From the NCBI GenBank assembly GCA_023055355.1, contig JALJCS010000022.1:7921001-7985000 (forward strand): DNA of 64,000 nucleotides, read 5' to 3'. The notes beneath the pieces were generated by a model. It had not been told where the DNA came from, did not search any database, and saw only the letters and a program-made list of their open reading frames with translations. This DNA is from Agelaius tricolor. Taxonomy: Eukaryota > Chordata > Aves > Passeriformes > Icteridae. A program made the translations under genes and the position numbers. Positions 54,301 to 64,000 of this stretch are shown here, piece by piece (within the stretch, counting starts at the first letter, position 1; the number at the start of each line of letters is the position of its first letter).

Positions 54301-57300
54301 AATGGAGATTTCAACTGGAATTAGGTGGCTTCAAATCAAACTTATTTCACTATACAAGACAAGTGGCTGGCTGCAGAACTCCTAAATCCAAGGACCATGG
54401 ATCAGCCTTACTGGCAACTCTCAGAGTAAGAGCTGGGGATGGGGAAGTGCAAGAACACAGAGAGCACAAAGCACTGCTCAGCACAGCTTCTTCTCAACTC
54501 AAGTTATTTTATCCATTAACCTTTTCATCTGCTATTTTAAATTTGAGACTCAGAGAGTCAGATTTGTTGCAAGCAGTCAATATCTACAGCACTCCAGGGA
54601 AAATCACAATGTCAAATCTGGACATAGGGAGAAAAAGGAGCAGGGAAGGGAAGCCCCAGCCTTGGATGCACATGCTGCATTTAGGACTGTCTGCTGCCAA
54701 ATGCCAGAGTGGAACAAGCTCCACTTTGTGCCTGCCCCAGCAAGGGTGCTCATGGCCAGGATGCAGCACAGGCCAGCTTCTGATGAGCAGGCAAGAAGAT
54801 CAGGTCAGGCTGTGACTGAAATAATGGCATTGGGTTCTAAAGAACCATCTGAATGTATACTGAAATAAACCCCTCTGGCAGTGGGGTTTTGGTGGGGTTT
54901 TTTTTTAATGTTCATATTCAACAGTTTCTAAGTAATAAAGAACTACAGTGCATTTTCACAGAAGGTTGTTCATTAAATCACAGTAAAGCTTTCTGAAGCC
55001 CCAAGTCAAAAAGCTTAAATGTTTAGGATGAGACTGAAAAAATCCTGATGGCCTTCAAGTTTATTTGAAAGACAGATTACAGAATATTATGTAAGGCACA
55101 AATCTCAGAACTATTCCCCATTGTATTTACAAATATTACCAAGTTTTACAAGATCATGAATTTTCATAAAAAGTGACATTTTCAAAAAGCTTTTCTTGCT
55201 TTAATCCTCTTTCTTTCTTTTGATAGGATTAAATGCTGAAATGGCAGGCTGTTAAATAAGCACAGTGAAATGCCAACTGTGAGGCATTTAACTCCATGTA
55301 TTCACAAATTAACATTTCACAGTTGCTTTAAATTTTGACATTATAGTTTAGTACCTTCAGGCAACTCATTTCAGAAGGTGCTGGATTTGATTTACATTGT
55401 TTTTCATTTTAGATTCATATGTTATGGCACTGGAATACCTTGAAGTTTCCCTTAATCCCTGATAAAGGAAATTTAGTTTTATGAAGAGCTGAGAAATATT
55501 GCTCTTTTTTTTATAGTGCAATATTGAAAGATGGTGTTACAGGTCCTCCCATTGAGTTACTACAGTGCTGATCAGAATGTTCAGAGTGAACTGGAGAAAA
55601 CATCAAGCAGTATTCATAAAAAAAGCACTGGGATGCTAATCTTAATTATTTAATTCCTTCTATTATTAGATTACTTCAGGAGATATTTGTGTGCTTCTGA
55701 GACAACTGCTGCAAAAGTGAATCCTATGGGTTACCAGACATGGCATTTTAGATGGAAATTTTTACTTTGCAGAATATGAAATCCAGTTTCAGTATTGCTA
55801 AAGTTAATATTTATAGAAGGGATTTCAAAAAAATCATAATGAAAACCCTACCAACAATAAAAAAGCCCCAAGACTTACTGCCTGTAGAAATAAGAAATTG
55901 TGAAGAAATATGAACCCATGGCTATTCTTGCAGTACTACCTCAGACAACATAGTTGACACCAGAGTTTAAAGAGGTTCCCTCAAATTTTTCTTGGGTTAT
56001 GTAACTTATTTCATGATCAATAATGGTTCTCTTGTGCTCCTGAATTTCTATAAAATAAGACTTTAAGAGATAATTTGGAACAGATATATTTCTGGTGTGG
56101 AGTGGAGAACCTCTCCACATTACTTTGGATTCTTACAACCAATAAAAAGCACAAACCATTTCCAGTTTACATATGTATAAGATTATCAGACGATACCAAT
56201 CTCTTTGCAATAGTTTCTACAATTTCTAGAAAACTACTTTATCAGAAAAATCAATATGTACATAAAAGAAACACGACTACAAAGATTTGCAGAGCAGTTC
56301 ATAAGAAACAAGATTCTCACTTCAGTACAACTGCACTTTTGAGTCATTCTTCTCTACAGAGGTGGATCCAGAGAAAAGCCCCAGGATCTACAGAGCAGTC
56401 AATGTACAGGGTTCTTACAAAGCCACCTCAGGGCTCTGCTACTCACACTTCAAGTTCATCTCCACATCCATTCTTCTGCCAGTTGTACAGAAACAGACTG
56501 TATTTTCCTTTTATAAATAAAGAAATTTTGATTTTTGCTGAAAAATCATGCTGTTCTTTCACAACACTACACAGGAAGTGCTGGTACTGGTAAAGAGTCT
56601 CACGAAGGGTAGAGAGGGCCAAGGGTTCACTGAACAGATGTGCTCCAAGGAAAACAGAACAATTCTTTTTGTTTGTAGAAATTAACCTGGCACTGCTGAC
56701 TTGCAGTCCAGTGGACACACCCATCCATATTTTATGACACAGCCTCCACATCTATAAACATGTCTCTCATTATTTGGAGATTCCTCATTATTTAACCATA
56801 GAACACCTGTCTGCCAACCCAATGCTGCTAATGCCAATCACTGCATCCTAGCCATACATCACTTTTACATAGCAAGGCACTGATTAACCTTAATTCCAGC
56901 AGCATGTACTATTAATTAAGGTATTTAAGGATGTTTACATGTTTCACATGGGAATGTGCCAAATCACTCTCTGAAGTCTTACTCATGTTTCAGATTTGAC
57001 AAACATAAGCCTGAGACACCTTGGTATTGTAACAGACACTTCAATAATGCTCCAGATATATTCAATAACACAGAATCTTTTTTCAAAAATCAATTGTGAC
57101 ATCTACTAACGTTCCATAAATTCCGGGATCAGATTAAAGTCCTGCCAAAATTCATTACAAAGTATTAAACCTGTCTAATCTTTTATCACTACTACTAACA
57201 CAATAAAAAGAATGAAAATGTCAGGAAGTATAGAAAGTTATGAGAATTTTCCTCAGGAACATTGTAGAACATAGTCTGAATCCGGGGATGTATTGTCATG

Positions 57301-60300
57301 CCTTTGTGAGGCCTGTATAAATTAGACCCAGTTAAATCAGAATATACCTTTAACTTTTCACTTCAACTTTTCTGCTATTTCTCTATTGTAGCTTCTGAAA
57401 TTGTTATTAATTCTAACTTCATATCAAGTAAGTATTGCATGTGTGATCATTACAATAATGATTTAATATTAAAAAGATTGTAAGTATTGCCATCAGCTGC
57501 CTCATGGTTAATATTGTATTAGGGCTAATAATCATGTCTAAGATGGAAGTAAACTTTTTTTTTGGAAAAATAACACAATTTTTTCGTTATAAATTATTAT
57601 TTAACTATTCACATAGTTAATATTTCTGAAAAGAACTAAATTCCAGCGCTAAATGTGTAAGCAACTCTTCTTATTTTGTTGAGGACCTTTGAAAATGCTC
57701 TTACCACTCAGTGAGATATCCTAACATGTTTTAACTTAGCTTGCAAATTTAACTGGATTTCCTAAGGAAAAGAGATTTCCATGATTTTGCTACATCTGTT
57801 GAATATAAATTGAGAACCAAAAAGTAGTTCTGCAAGTTGCTAGTTTTCAGTTTCCATACTGTTCCATACCGAGATTTCAAAAGCGAGATCTTTAAACCAG
57901 GCCACCTTCCAGGGGCCTCAAGTTCAAGGTGGTTGGGGCACAGTGAATTCTCCAGTGCCAGCTGAGCTCCATTTGCATCAACCCAAACTGAGGAGTCTCT
58001 GCTCTGGCAGTGCTTGAACCCACTGAATGAAGGACTGCACCACAGATGCACAGAAAAGCCTCTGTACGTCCACTGAGGGCCAGATTTCCAAAAACTTCAG
58101 ACATTTTTAAAAACTGCCATTTCATTTAAAAACCTGCCATTTCACTTTAGATACTGACACAGAAGGTGAGTTTTTGAGAGCCTCCCCGTGAGTACTCTTG
58201 CATCGTTTTAAAAGAAGCCATTCCACCCTCACTCCTTTACTCCTACTGCCATCTGCTGTCACAAACACATCAGTGCCACAGGGTCTGCAGAGCGTTTTTC
58301 CTTTCCTCTGTGTAAAAGAATGTGTTCTAACACTGCTACTCAACCTCTAAAAATAATCACACGCTAATTTGTCTAGAGGAGTGCACTGGTAAATCAATGC
58401 ATTGCCACCTTCACTGCCAGAGCATCAACTCTGCAGATCCATGCATGTTTTCAGACACAGCTGCTGCTCAGCCATACCCTTTTGGCAAAACATAATACAC
58501 ATAAGCTGAAAACAAGTATGACAGCATTTGTTACAAGGATTTTAGACCCAATGCAAAGTGGAATTCCATGGTGGAAAACTGAATGAGATGTTGAAATTCT
58601 GGATTCTTGTTGCTCCAGTGGAAAACGATGTTGGTCTCCAAATACAACTCCAGTCAGATGTAACAAAGGCAAAGGTTTAAGCTAGTGGCACTCAGCAGAG
58701 GGTAAAATTCAGGGCAGGGATTTTTGTTCCAGTGATTTCTTTACATGAAACCAACTGTTAACACACAGTCTTTTTAAAGCTTTGGGGGGTTTTCTTCAAT
58801 AAGCACACTACTTAATGCTCAGCACAAGCCCAATTCAATTTGATTACTAACACAATATCCCTCTAATGTAAAACTGAAAGGCTGTTTCATACATCACACC
58901 TTTTCTTTGAAGAAATATAAAAAGGTAATTCTCACAAAAAAAGGCAGGCAATCTGCAAGCTGTATGCTGCTCAACCCCTGTTAAAAAGTGCAATAATTAG
59001 TAAAACACTAATACCTTACAACACTGGCCAGGCAAAGACAGGTGAATCTTACTCACTGCTTTCTAAACACTGCCCCACCCAAATATACCCCAAATATAAC
59101 CCAACTCACTCCTTTCTAAACACTGCCCCACCCAAATATAACAGGACTATAAAATGTATATTTTCCACTGTTTGTTTTAATGCAGCTGGACAGCTGGCAC
59201 AATATTCAAAATATTCCAGGTACAGTTTCAAGCATAGCTGTGAGAACTGAACACAATGTTATCCATACATGGTAATTTGTCAGGGGACTACAAAGTAAAT
59301 AACTGGTCTGCTATGTTTTGGGTTTGGTTTTTCTGTTGTGTCACCCATTTGATTGCCTATAGACACACTTTCTAGACAATGTATCAAGTGCAGAAGACAA
59401 AGTGCAAGATGCAAAGATGACACCCTTTTTTTTACCGTTTTAATAGAACTTCTTGATTTTTCTTCCCAAACATTACTGCTCAGCTCCATTGTGCAATGAA
59501 CATTTGTTTCTCTTTCATAGGATCCAAACACCAGTAACCTGAAATAGAAAAGCCTATGGTAAGAACTGTAATACCATTACATATATGCCAGATATCACAT
59601 TAAATTCCCTATTCTTCATCTACACGTGATTATTACCAATGTGTATACATAGAAGTCCAGAGAGAACAGATTGCACAGGCACAGCCTTACACCAAAGGAA
59701 AGACACTGCCACCCTCTAGTGGAAGAACTCCAAAAATATAAAATATAACAGAATTTTTAGCTAAGGGTTTTTTTTTTGAGTTGACTTTTTTCCCTACAGT
59801 GTTGTTCTTTTGTTTGTTTGGTTTTTTTTGGGGGGGGGGGGGGGGGGGGTGGGAGGGAGATGGGTTGGTTTGTTTTTCAATAAAGTGTTCAATTGGCATT
59901 TTCCCATAAAGGGCTTTTGTTTTATTTTAGGAAGAGCAACCAGTGTCTTCCACTTTAATCCTAAACATCACAATGTGAAGCTCTTGTTGGTTTAAGAGAG
60001 TGCTACTGTAGATTAAAATCAGTTTACTACTGCTTGTATTTGTATTTCACTGAACTGGGATCCTCTTATCTATGATTTTTGTAACATTTATAACAAAGAG
60101 TAGTTCTTCATGCATGATAACCTATTCCAGAAGGCTACAATGCTTTTCAGAGAGATATTAGTACTAGAAAAAAAAAAAAGCCCAGACCACAAACTTTAGG
60201 CTATAGAACAGCAATCAAGGTGTTCACAGCTTATCTCACAGTAGCTGGAAGTAGATAAATAGTTTGGAATAAAAACTTGAAACAAACTTCACTCATTTAA

Positions 60301-63300
60301 AAGAGCTGTTTTAATTTCCCCCTAAACTTTCTATACACATTTGACAAGAACAGTTTCTAAGCTTTCATCCTAAGCATCTTATTTGTGATTGTGATGTGTT
60401 ATACAACTCTTTAGATGATACAGACAAAAGCTGTCAGGAAAACATGTCAATTTTCTCTGTTTATCTTGACATTGTTAAATAATGTTTCTAGGTTAAATAT
60501 TTATAATCAGAAAGTCTCATCTTTCAGATGTGGAGATTTGTAGTAAACATCCTTTGAAAATTAAGTAAAGTTATTGAAGACAACCTTCACCAATAATCAG
60601 AACAGGTAAAATTAAGACAACCCAAGGGTAAACACCTCTCTGACTGTGACAGCTCTCAAGCTTGCTTCTGCTCACATAGACACACTCTTAGGGAATTTTT
60701 CAGGGGCACTTATGGCCCCTCTAAAATATCAGCACAGGAGCTATTTTGCTGTACTGGATAGAAAAACAAGCACATGAGATGGCTGAAAACAGGAATAGAA
60801 CCATTTTTAGCCAGAACTGCAACATAAGCCACAAACAAAACCAAGAGCCATGTTGAGATTTCACCTCACAGCAGGTTAACAGCACCTGCTAACCTGGTGT
60901 CAAGTGAATAAACATTTAAATTTTAAAGAGCTCTTAGGAGCTCAAACTCTGCTGGAGTTTGGAGCTCAATTTTCAATTTCAGAAAGACAAAGGCAAAATT
61001 TTAACTTCTGCTATACTAAGAAAATTTTTGTTTGAACAGTATCTCCATTAATAGGCAAAGAAAGAAGCCTTATCCTGTAAGACAGCTGCACATAAAGACT
61101 GACATTATTATAGATGACTATATTTTAAAGAGATATCTATATCCTACAAATTGAAAAGTGCTCACTTTATGGCACAGTTTTGGAAGTAAATTCTCGGCTA
61201 ATAAAATCAGAGTTTACCTTTGTTACTTTTTTCAGTGTTTCCTGATTAAAAAGAAACAAAGCCAAAACTTAACAGTGTTGCTTTGTTTTTTTCCCTTTCT
61301 CTTCAAAGTTTTAAGATAATGACAGGCAATAGCATTTTTGCAAAAATTCAGTTCTTTGAGGGCATTGCACTTTTTGAAAACTTGAGTTTTTTGTACAGGT
61401 CAGATAAAGATTTGCGAGATATATTCCTTATTATTTATTTACAGCAAAGTTCCCATCCTTGCATTAATTTATGAGCAAATTTAATTTTCTTCCAACAGCA
61501 TGACAGCAGAAAATTGCTATGGTCAAGCCTGCAATTAGAAAATAAGTGTGAAAAGTGCAAGTATTTGGTCATGTGAAGAGTATAATTTAATTAAACAAGC
61601 CATTTATAATACAGAAAAAGTTTGCTAAACATTTTACCACTATAGTTTCACCACTGATGTCCAAACCTAAATGGGAGAAGCAGCAGAACTCTATTACCTG
61701 ACTAGATGAAAGAATTCTTCCAAATTCTGTAGAGAAGCCAAAGATCATCTACTATACTGAGAAAATGTAAAACCTTCTGGGGCACTGAGCAAAACTGAAA
61801 ACCACACAGAAATTAAAGTGATCCTTCATTCTGGAATGAGAATGAGAGGATGAAAAATGTTTAGGTTCCTATGGCAGATGTAAGTGCAAAAGCCCTGGAT
61901 GTCAGCACCCAGTGCTGCACTGGGCATTGGCCCAGCCAAACTGACAGCACTCACAGAGGGCTGATGAAAAAGGGAAATTTGATAACTGTTACTTTTGTGT
62001 ATATAGTGTATGTTTCTTCTCTCACTACCAAAATTCTCTGTTTCTACCTCATCAATATCTTCAGATATGTAAATTAAACAAGAGTATTTATCTACTAAGA
62101 GACTCTATGGACAGCAGTTGTAGCTGTTTAGTTCAAAAAAAGAACAGGACAACTGGAAGATCTGAGGAATTACTGTGGGTCCAATAGTCAGACATCTTGC
62201 CTGGGAAGTGTCTGTTGAGACAATTTCCAAGTGTGTGTTGAAAAATTCCAAGCTGCATAAAACACTGGGATTATGTCAGACCTGACAAGTCAGCAACTGC
62301 ATCCTCTCCCAGCCATCTGATAAGCATCTGTGACAGCTGAAAACACAGAGTTCAGAATGATGTCAGACTGAGCAATCTGAGCTCTCAGTGCAAACAAACT
62401 CAAAAGTTGATGCTGCACAGTGTTTCACATTCAGGAAAGGCAACTTTTAAAGATTCCTTCCCAAACCAAGAACAACTGTACACAGTGCAAGGTGGTGATT
62501 TTGGCCCTCATGATAAAATCAAATGCATCACTGGGCTGAAATTGAAGAACTGCTATGAAGAGAGATGAGAGTTTTCTTACTCAGTACAGTCAAAAGGGAA
62601 ATGCTCCTGGTGGCCAAGGAATGCAGAGTTATTTAGTATCCTTGGATCATCCACAGAAAACACCACAAAGAGAGGGAGACAGGTAAGCAGGAATTTTATC
62701 ACAAAAACCATAACCACTGCTGCCACCACAGAACCCTTAGAAGCAGAAGAATATCTTCAGGAAATCCTGACCACTACATGAGTACAGCAAATACAGCTCA
62801 AATGTTGTACAGTGTTGTACAGTGCTACAGAAAAAAAGTGCAAAGAGGAATACAAGCAATGAAAAGAACAGGTTAAAAAAGAGTCTTTCTGCACAACAGT
62901 TCAGTTCATAAAGAGCAGAACTGCACATGACTAGATCAAAGCCTTAGCACTACTTGGATAAGAACTAACATAAACCAAGAGCCTGACAAAAAAGCCCCCA
63001 ACAAACCAAGAGCCCACACACCTTTTCTCCAGCTTTGAAGAGAATAATATTCTCTTCAATGAATGGAGGAAAGAGATTTTATTTCTTTCCATTATTTACT
63101 CAAGACAGTAAATAATGCCTTATAAAAGTGATTTGGATTTATCTAAGTAAGACTAAGTGAAATGATTATTTCCCTTTGCTTACATAATATAGTAATATCA
63201 TTACAACATTTATATTGTCCTGGAAAGAGACCCATAATTTGGTGTGGCAGAAAAGCAAACCAAGCAAATAAGAGGAGGCACAGATTAGCTTGTAACCAGG

Positions 63301-63665
63301 CAAAATTCAGAAAGGCAAAGGCTTGCCCCCACACAAACCCAAAGTGCCTCAAGAAAATAACTGCAACTTTCATTTGTTCATTTTTACTTCAAGCAAAGTA
63401 CATTTTGTGGTTAAGAGTGCAATCATAACACCAAAGCTGCCACTTTGCAAATCAGAACTGCCCTACAACTGTAATTACTACACACTGAGGAAACCTAGGT
63501 CCTTGCTTAGTCAAGAATAAGCAAAAGTGCACAAAAATATACCTTGTACATTCAATTAATGTGACCCTCAGCCGACCTTCTGTCAAGAGAAAATCCTGTA
63601 TACAGAGGTCTCGATCTTCATATTCATCAGCTGGCAATACTTGACATGGAAAAAATGGCTTGAAC
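31200..63665 (-). CDS. PDZD8: PDZD8, ER contact-site lipid-transfer protein, exons 2-5 (5'-partial)
   Basis: PDZD8 is an ER-anchored SMP-domain protein, related to yeast Mmm1. It tethers the ER to mitochondria and to Rab7-positive late endosomes and transfers lipids. Exons on the - strand are 63543-63665, 59436-59538, 34391-34553 and 31200-33394; phases match at every junction. They give about 860 residues; the human protein has 1154. Order of parts: the post-SMP linker FKPFFP; the first half of a split C2 fold (LTEGRLRVTLIECTR, FGSYERETNVHC); a PDZ domain; a long disordered region with a PPVPPRP ligand motif; the second C2 half; a C1-type zinc finger; and a coiled coil. The TM anchor and most of the SMP domain are in exon 1, beyond 64000. 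The frame is intact, so the gene looks functional. Confidence 0.96.
31998..32150 (-). other. C1-type zinc finger of PDZD8
   Basis: FQNPTWCDYCKKKVWTKAA and QCMFCAYVCHKKC give the Cys/His ligand set. The spacing between the first and second cysteine pairs (11) is shorter than the 13-14 of classical phorbol-binding C1 domains, and no final Cys sits at the usual x7 distance. It is therefore an atypical C1. Confidence 0.88.
33395..34390 (-). other. PDZD8 intron 4 (996 bp)
   Basis: Splits the PDZ domain between exons 4 and 5 (GTGAGT donor, AATAG acceptor after a T8 tract). AT-rich; no repeat family or RNA seen. Confidence 0.88.
34391..34553 (-). CDS. PDZD8: PDZD8 exon 4: most of the PDZ domain
   Basis: 163 bases, entering in phase 0. 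Encodes AELVKGNLQSVGLTLRLVQS, then HVVIETVTPNSPAAAADLQR and GDRLLAIG plus one base. SVGLTL is the carboxylate-binding loop region and GDRLLAIG the conserved helix-strand turn. Joining to exon 5 makes a Ser codon across the junction (AIG-S-VKI); I recall Gly in human. Confidence 0.95.
45639..45840. repeat. Copy A of a ~200 bp duplicated segment (partner 47475-47672)
   Basis: Shared order with copy B: TTTCATAA..CAACATCTTT, a C/T-rich run, CTCAGCTTG-like words, GGGACTGTG.CCAAT, AGAATTCA, AATTGAAAATTGAACAAAG, CACCATACAA-like words and TGAGAAATAAAT. Same orientation, about 1.84 kb apart. The repeat family is not recognised. Confidence 0.8.
46381..46391. repeat. G11 homopolymer
   Basis: Run of eleven G in PDZD8 intron 3. 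Followed within 60 bases by an A9 run. Confidence 0.9.
47178..47475. other. GC-rich block inside AT-rich intron
   Basis: About 300 bases rich in CCTGGG, GGCAGC and CCCACC words, flanked by AT-rich sequence and ending exactly where duplicated copy B begins. Open frames on both strands here follow from base composition. It may be an insertion; no family recognised. Confidence 0.6.
47475..47672. repeat. Copy B of a ~200 bp duplicated segment (partner 45639-45840)
   Basis: Diverged copy of the segment at 45639-45840 in the same orientation. AATTGAAAATTGAACAAAG is identical in both copies, and flanking words differ by scattered substitutions and small gaps. Confidence 0.8.
50023..50092 (+). mobile_element. 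Possible short CR1 3' tail remnant
   Basis: GGACTAGATTACTTCCAGAG, GTCTTTTCCATTCTAAATTA and CTGACTC loosely follow the terminal CR1 consensus (GGACTAGATGATCTTTAGAG, GTCCCTTCCAACC, then ATTCTATGATTC-like). The match is short and weak. Confidence 0.4.
53761..53784. repeat. Perfect inverted repeat, 8-base arms
   Basis: GTCACCAG and CTGGTGAC flank eight bases (CACCACAT). Possible small hairpin in PDZD8 intron 3. Confidence 0.8.
59051..59142. repeat. Tandem duplication, period 53
   Basis: ACTCACTGCTTTCTAAACAC with TGCCCCACCCAAATATA at 59051 recurs at 59104 with one change in the first 20 bases (CTGC to CTCC). It lies about 300 bases downstream, in transcript sense, of PDZD8 exon 3. Confidence 0.88.
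59436..59538 (-). CDS. PDZD8: PDZD8 exon 3: first half of split C2
   Basis: 103 bases; one base completes an Arg codon from exon 2. Encodes LLVFGSYERETNVHCTMELS, then SNVWEEKSRSSIKT. Human reads LLIFGSYDREANVHCTLELS as I recall it. Acceptor TTTCTATTTCAG, donor ACG|GTAAAA. Structural work on mammalian PDZD8 describes a C2 fold interrupted by the PDZ domain; this exon supplies the N-terminal part. Confidence 0.95.
59539..63542 (-). other. PDZD8 intron 2 (4.0 kb)
   Basis: AT-rich. Contains a G20 run on the + strand at 59830-59849 (C20 in the transcript) and a short direct repeat of GTTGTACAGT near 62803-62825. No repeat family or RNA gene recognised. Confidence 0.8.
59830..59849. repeat. G20 homopolymer (C20 in PDZD8 transcript)
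   Basis: Twenty G in a row after a T8 run, then TGGGAGGGAGATGGG. It lies about 290 bases upstream of PDZD8 exon 3 in transcript sense. The exact length is uncertain because long homopolymers are often misread. Confidence 0.85.
63543..63665 (-). CDS. PDZD8: PDZD8 exon 2: end of SMP region and start of C2n
   Basis: 123 bases: one base completing a codon from exon 1, 40 full codons and two bases of Arg. Encodes FKPFFPCQVLPADEYEDRDL, then CIQDFLLTEGRLRVTLIECT. FKPFFP and LTEGRL are near-identical in the human protein as I recall it. Acceptor TGTATTTTTCAG, donor AAG|GTATAT. Confidence 0.94.
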
Positions 63666-64000
63666 CTGAAAAATACAGAAGAGACTTCTCTTAATTCACA
63701 TTACACAACATGAACACACAAAAATATAAAAAAGGTAACAGGACAATAATGAATCTTTAACACTCTTTAAAAAGAGAAATTCTGCCATTCCTATGTATTC
63801 ATTGGTCAAAAGGAATGAGTAGGAGCTACTAAAGCTTTTTGAATGCAGCAGACTGGACAATTTAAACAAAAATTGCTTCACAGGAATAGACTGAATTACA
63901 TTTACTAGCACTGATAATTTTTAGGAAGTGGGAAGCTGGTAAAAATCACATGGTATTTTTATGATTGCAAACATGATTTAACACAAGAGTCCTACTGCAG
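63666..64000 (-). other. PDZD8 intron 1, 3' end (continues beyond window)
   Basis: 335 bases of AT-rich intron. Exon 1, with the N-terminal ER anchor and most of the SMP lipid-transfer domain, is not in the window. Confidence 0.85.

Larger units (their letters stand above)
34554..59435 (-). other. PDZD8 intron 3 (24.9 kb)
   Basis: Long AT-rich intron. Recognisable contents are few: a possible CR1 tail remnant near 50023-50092, a pair of related segments at 45639-45840 and 47475-47672, a GC-rich block at 47178-47475, a G11 run at 46381-46391, a small inverted repeat at 53761-53784 and a 53-base tandem duplication at 59051-59142. The many short open frames have no family features. I see no nested gene. 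Confidence 0.8.

Noticed and set aside
56075..56593. 172-codon + strand frame in PDZD8 intron 3
   Set aside because: No domain, signal peptide or splice context that I can support. Composition matches surrounding intron.

Overview
The window reads as a piece of a bird nuclear chromosome. CR1 retrotransposon 3' ends of avian type sit in introns, all splice junctions are GT-AG, and the two genes found are vertebrate neighbours (SLC18A2 and PDZD8 are also adjacent in mammals, on human 10q). I see no prokaryotic, plasmid or viral gene content and no CRISPR array.

Positions 61-26231 carry the complete coding sequence of SLC18A2 (vesicular monoamine transporter 2, VMAT2) on the + strand. It has 15 coding exons that join without a frame break into a 519-residue protein. 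A splice acceptor at 47-48, just before the ATG exon, implies a non-coding first exon upstream of the window. The 3' UTR runs to poly(A) signals near 27609-27650.

Positions about 28805-63665 carry the 3' four exons of PDZD8 on the - strand: exon 5 at 31200-33394, exon 4 at 34391-34553, exon 3 at 59436-59538 and exon 2 at 63543-63665. PDZD8 is an ER-anchored lipid-transfer and tether protein. Its first exon, with the membrane anchor and most of the SMP domain, lies beyond 64000. The two genes converge tail to tail with roughly 1.1 kb between their inferred transcript ends. They do not share a pathway: one loads monoamines into vesicles, the other works at ER contact sites.

The rest is intron. 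SLC18A2 introns hold three recognisable + strand CR1 3' ends, one probable older - strand CR1, several microsatellites, a four-unit interstitial telomeric repeat next to exon 14, and small local duplications. PDZD8 intron 3 (24.9 kb) is AT-rich and almost free of recognisable repeats, apart from a duplicated segment pair and one GC-rich block. I found no evidence of an undescribed biological system. The most interesting signals are splice-proximal repeats, local duplications and small lineage-specific protein differences.
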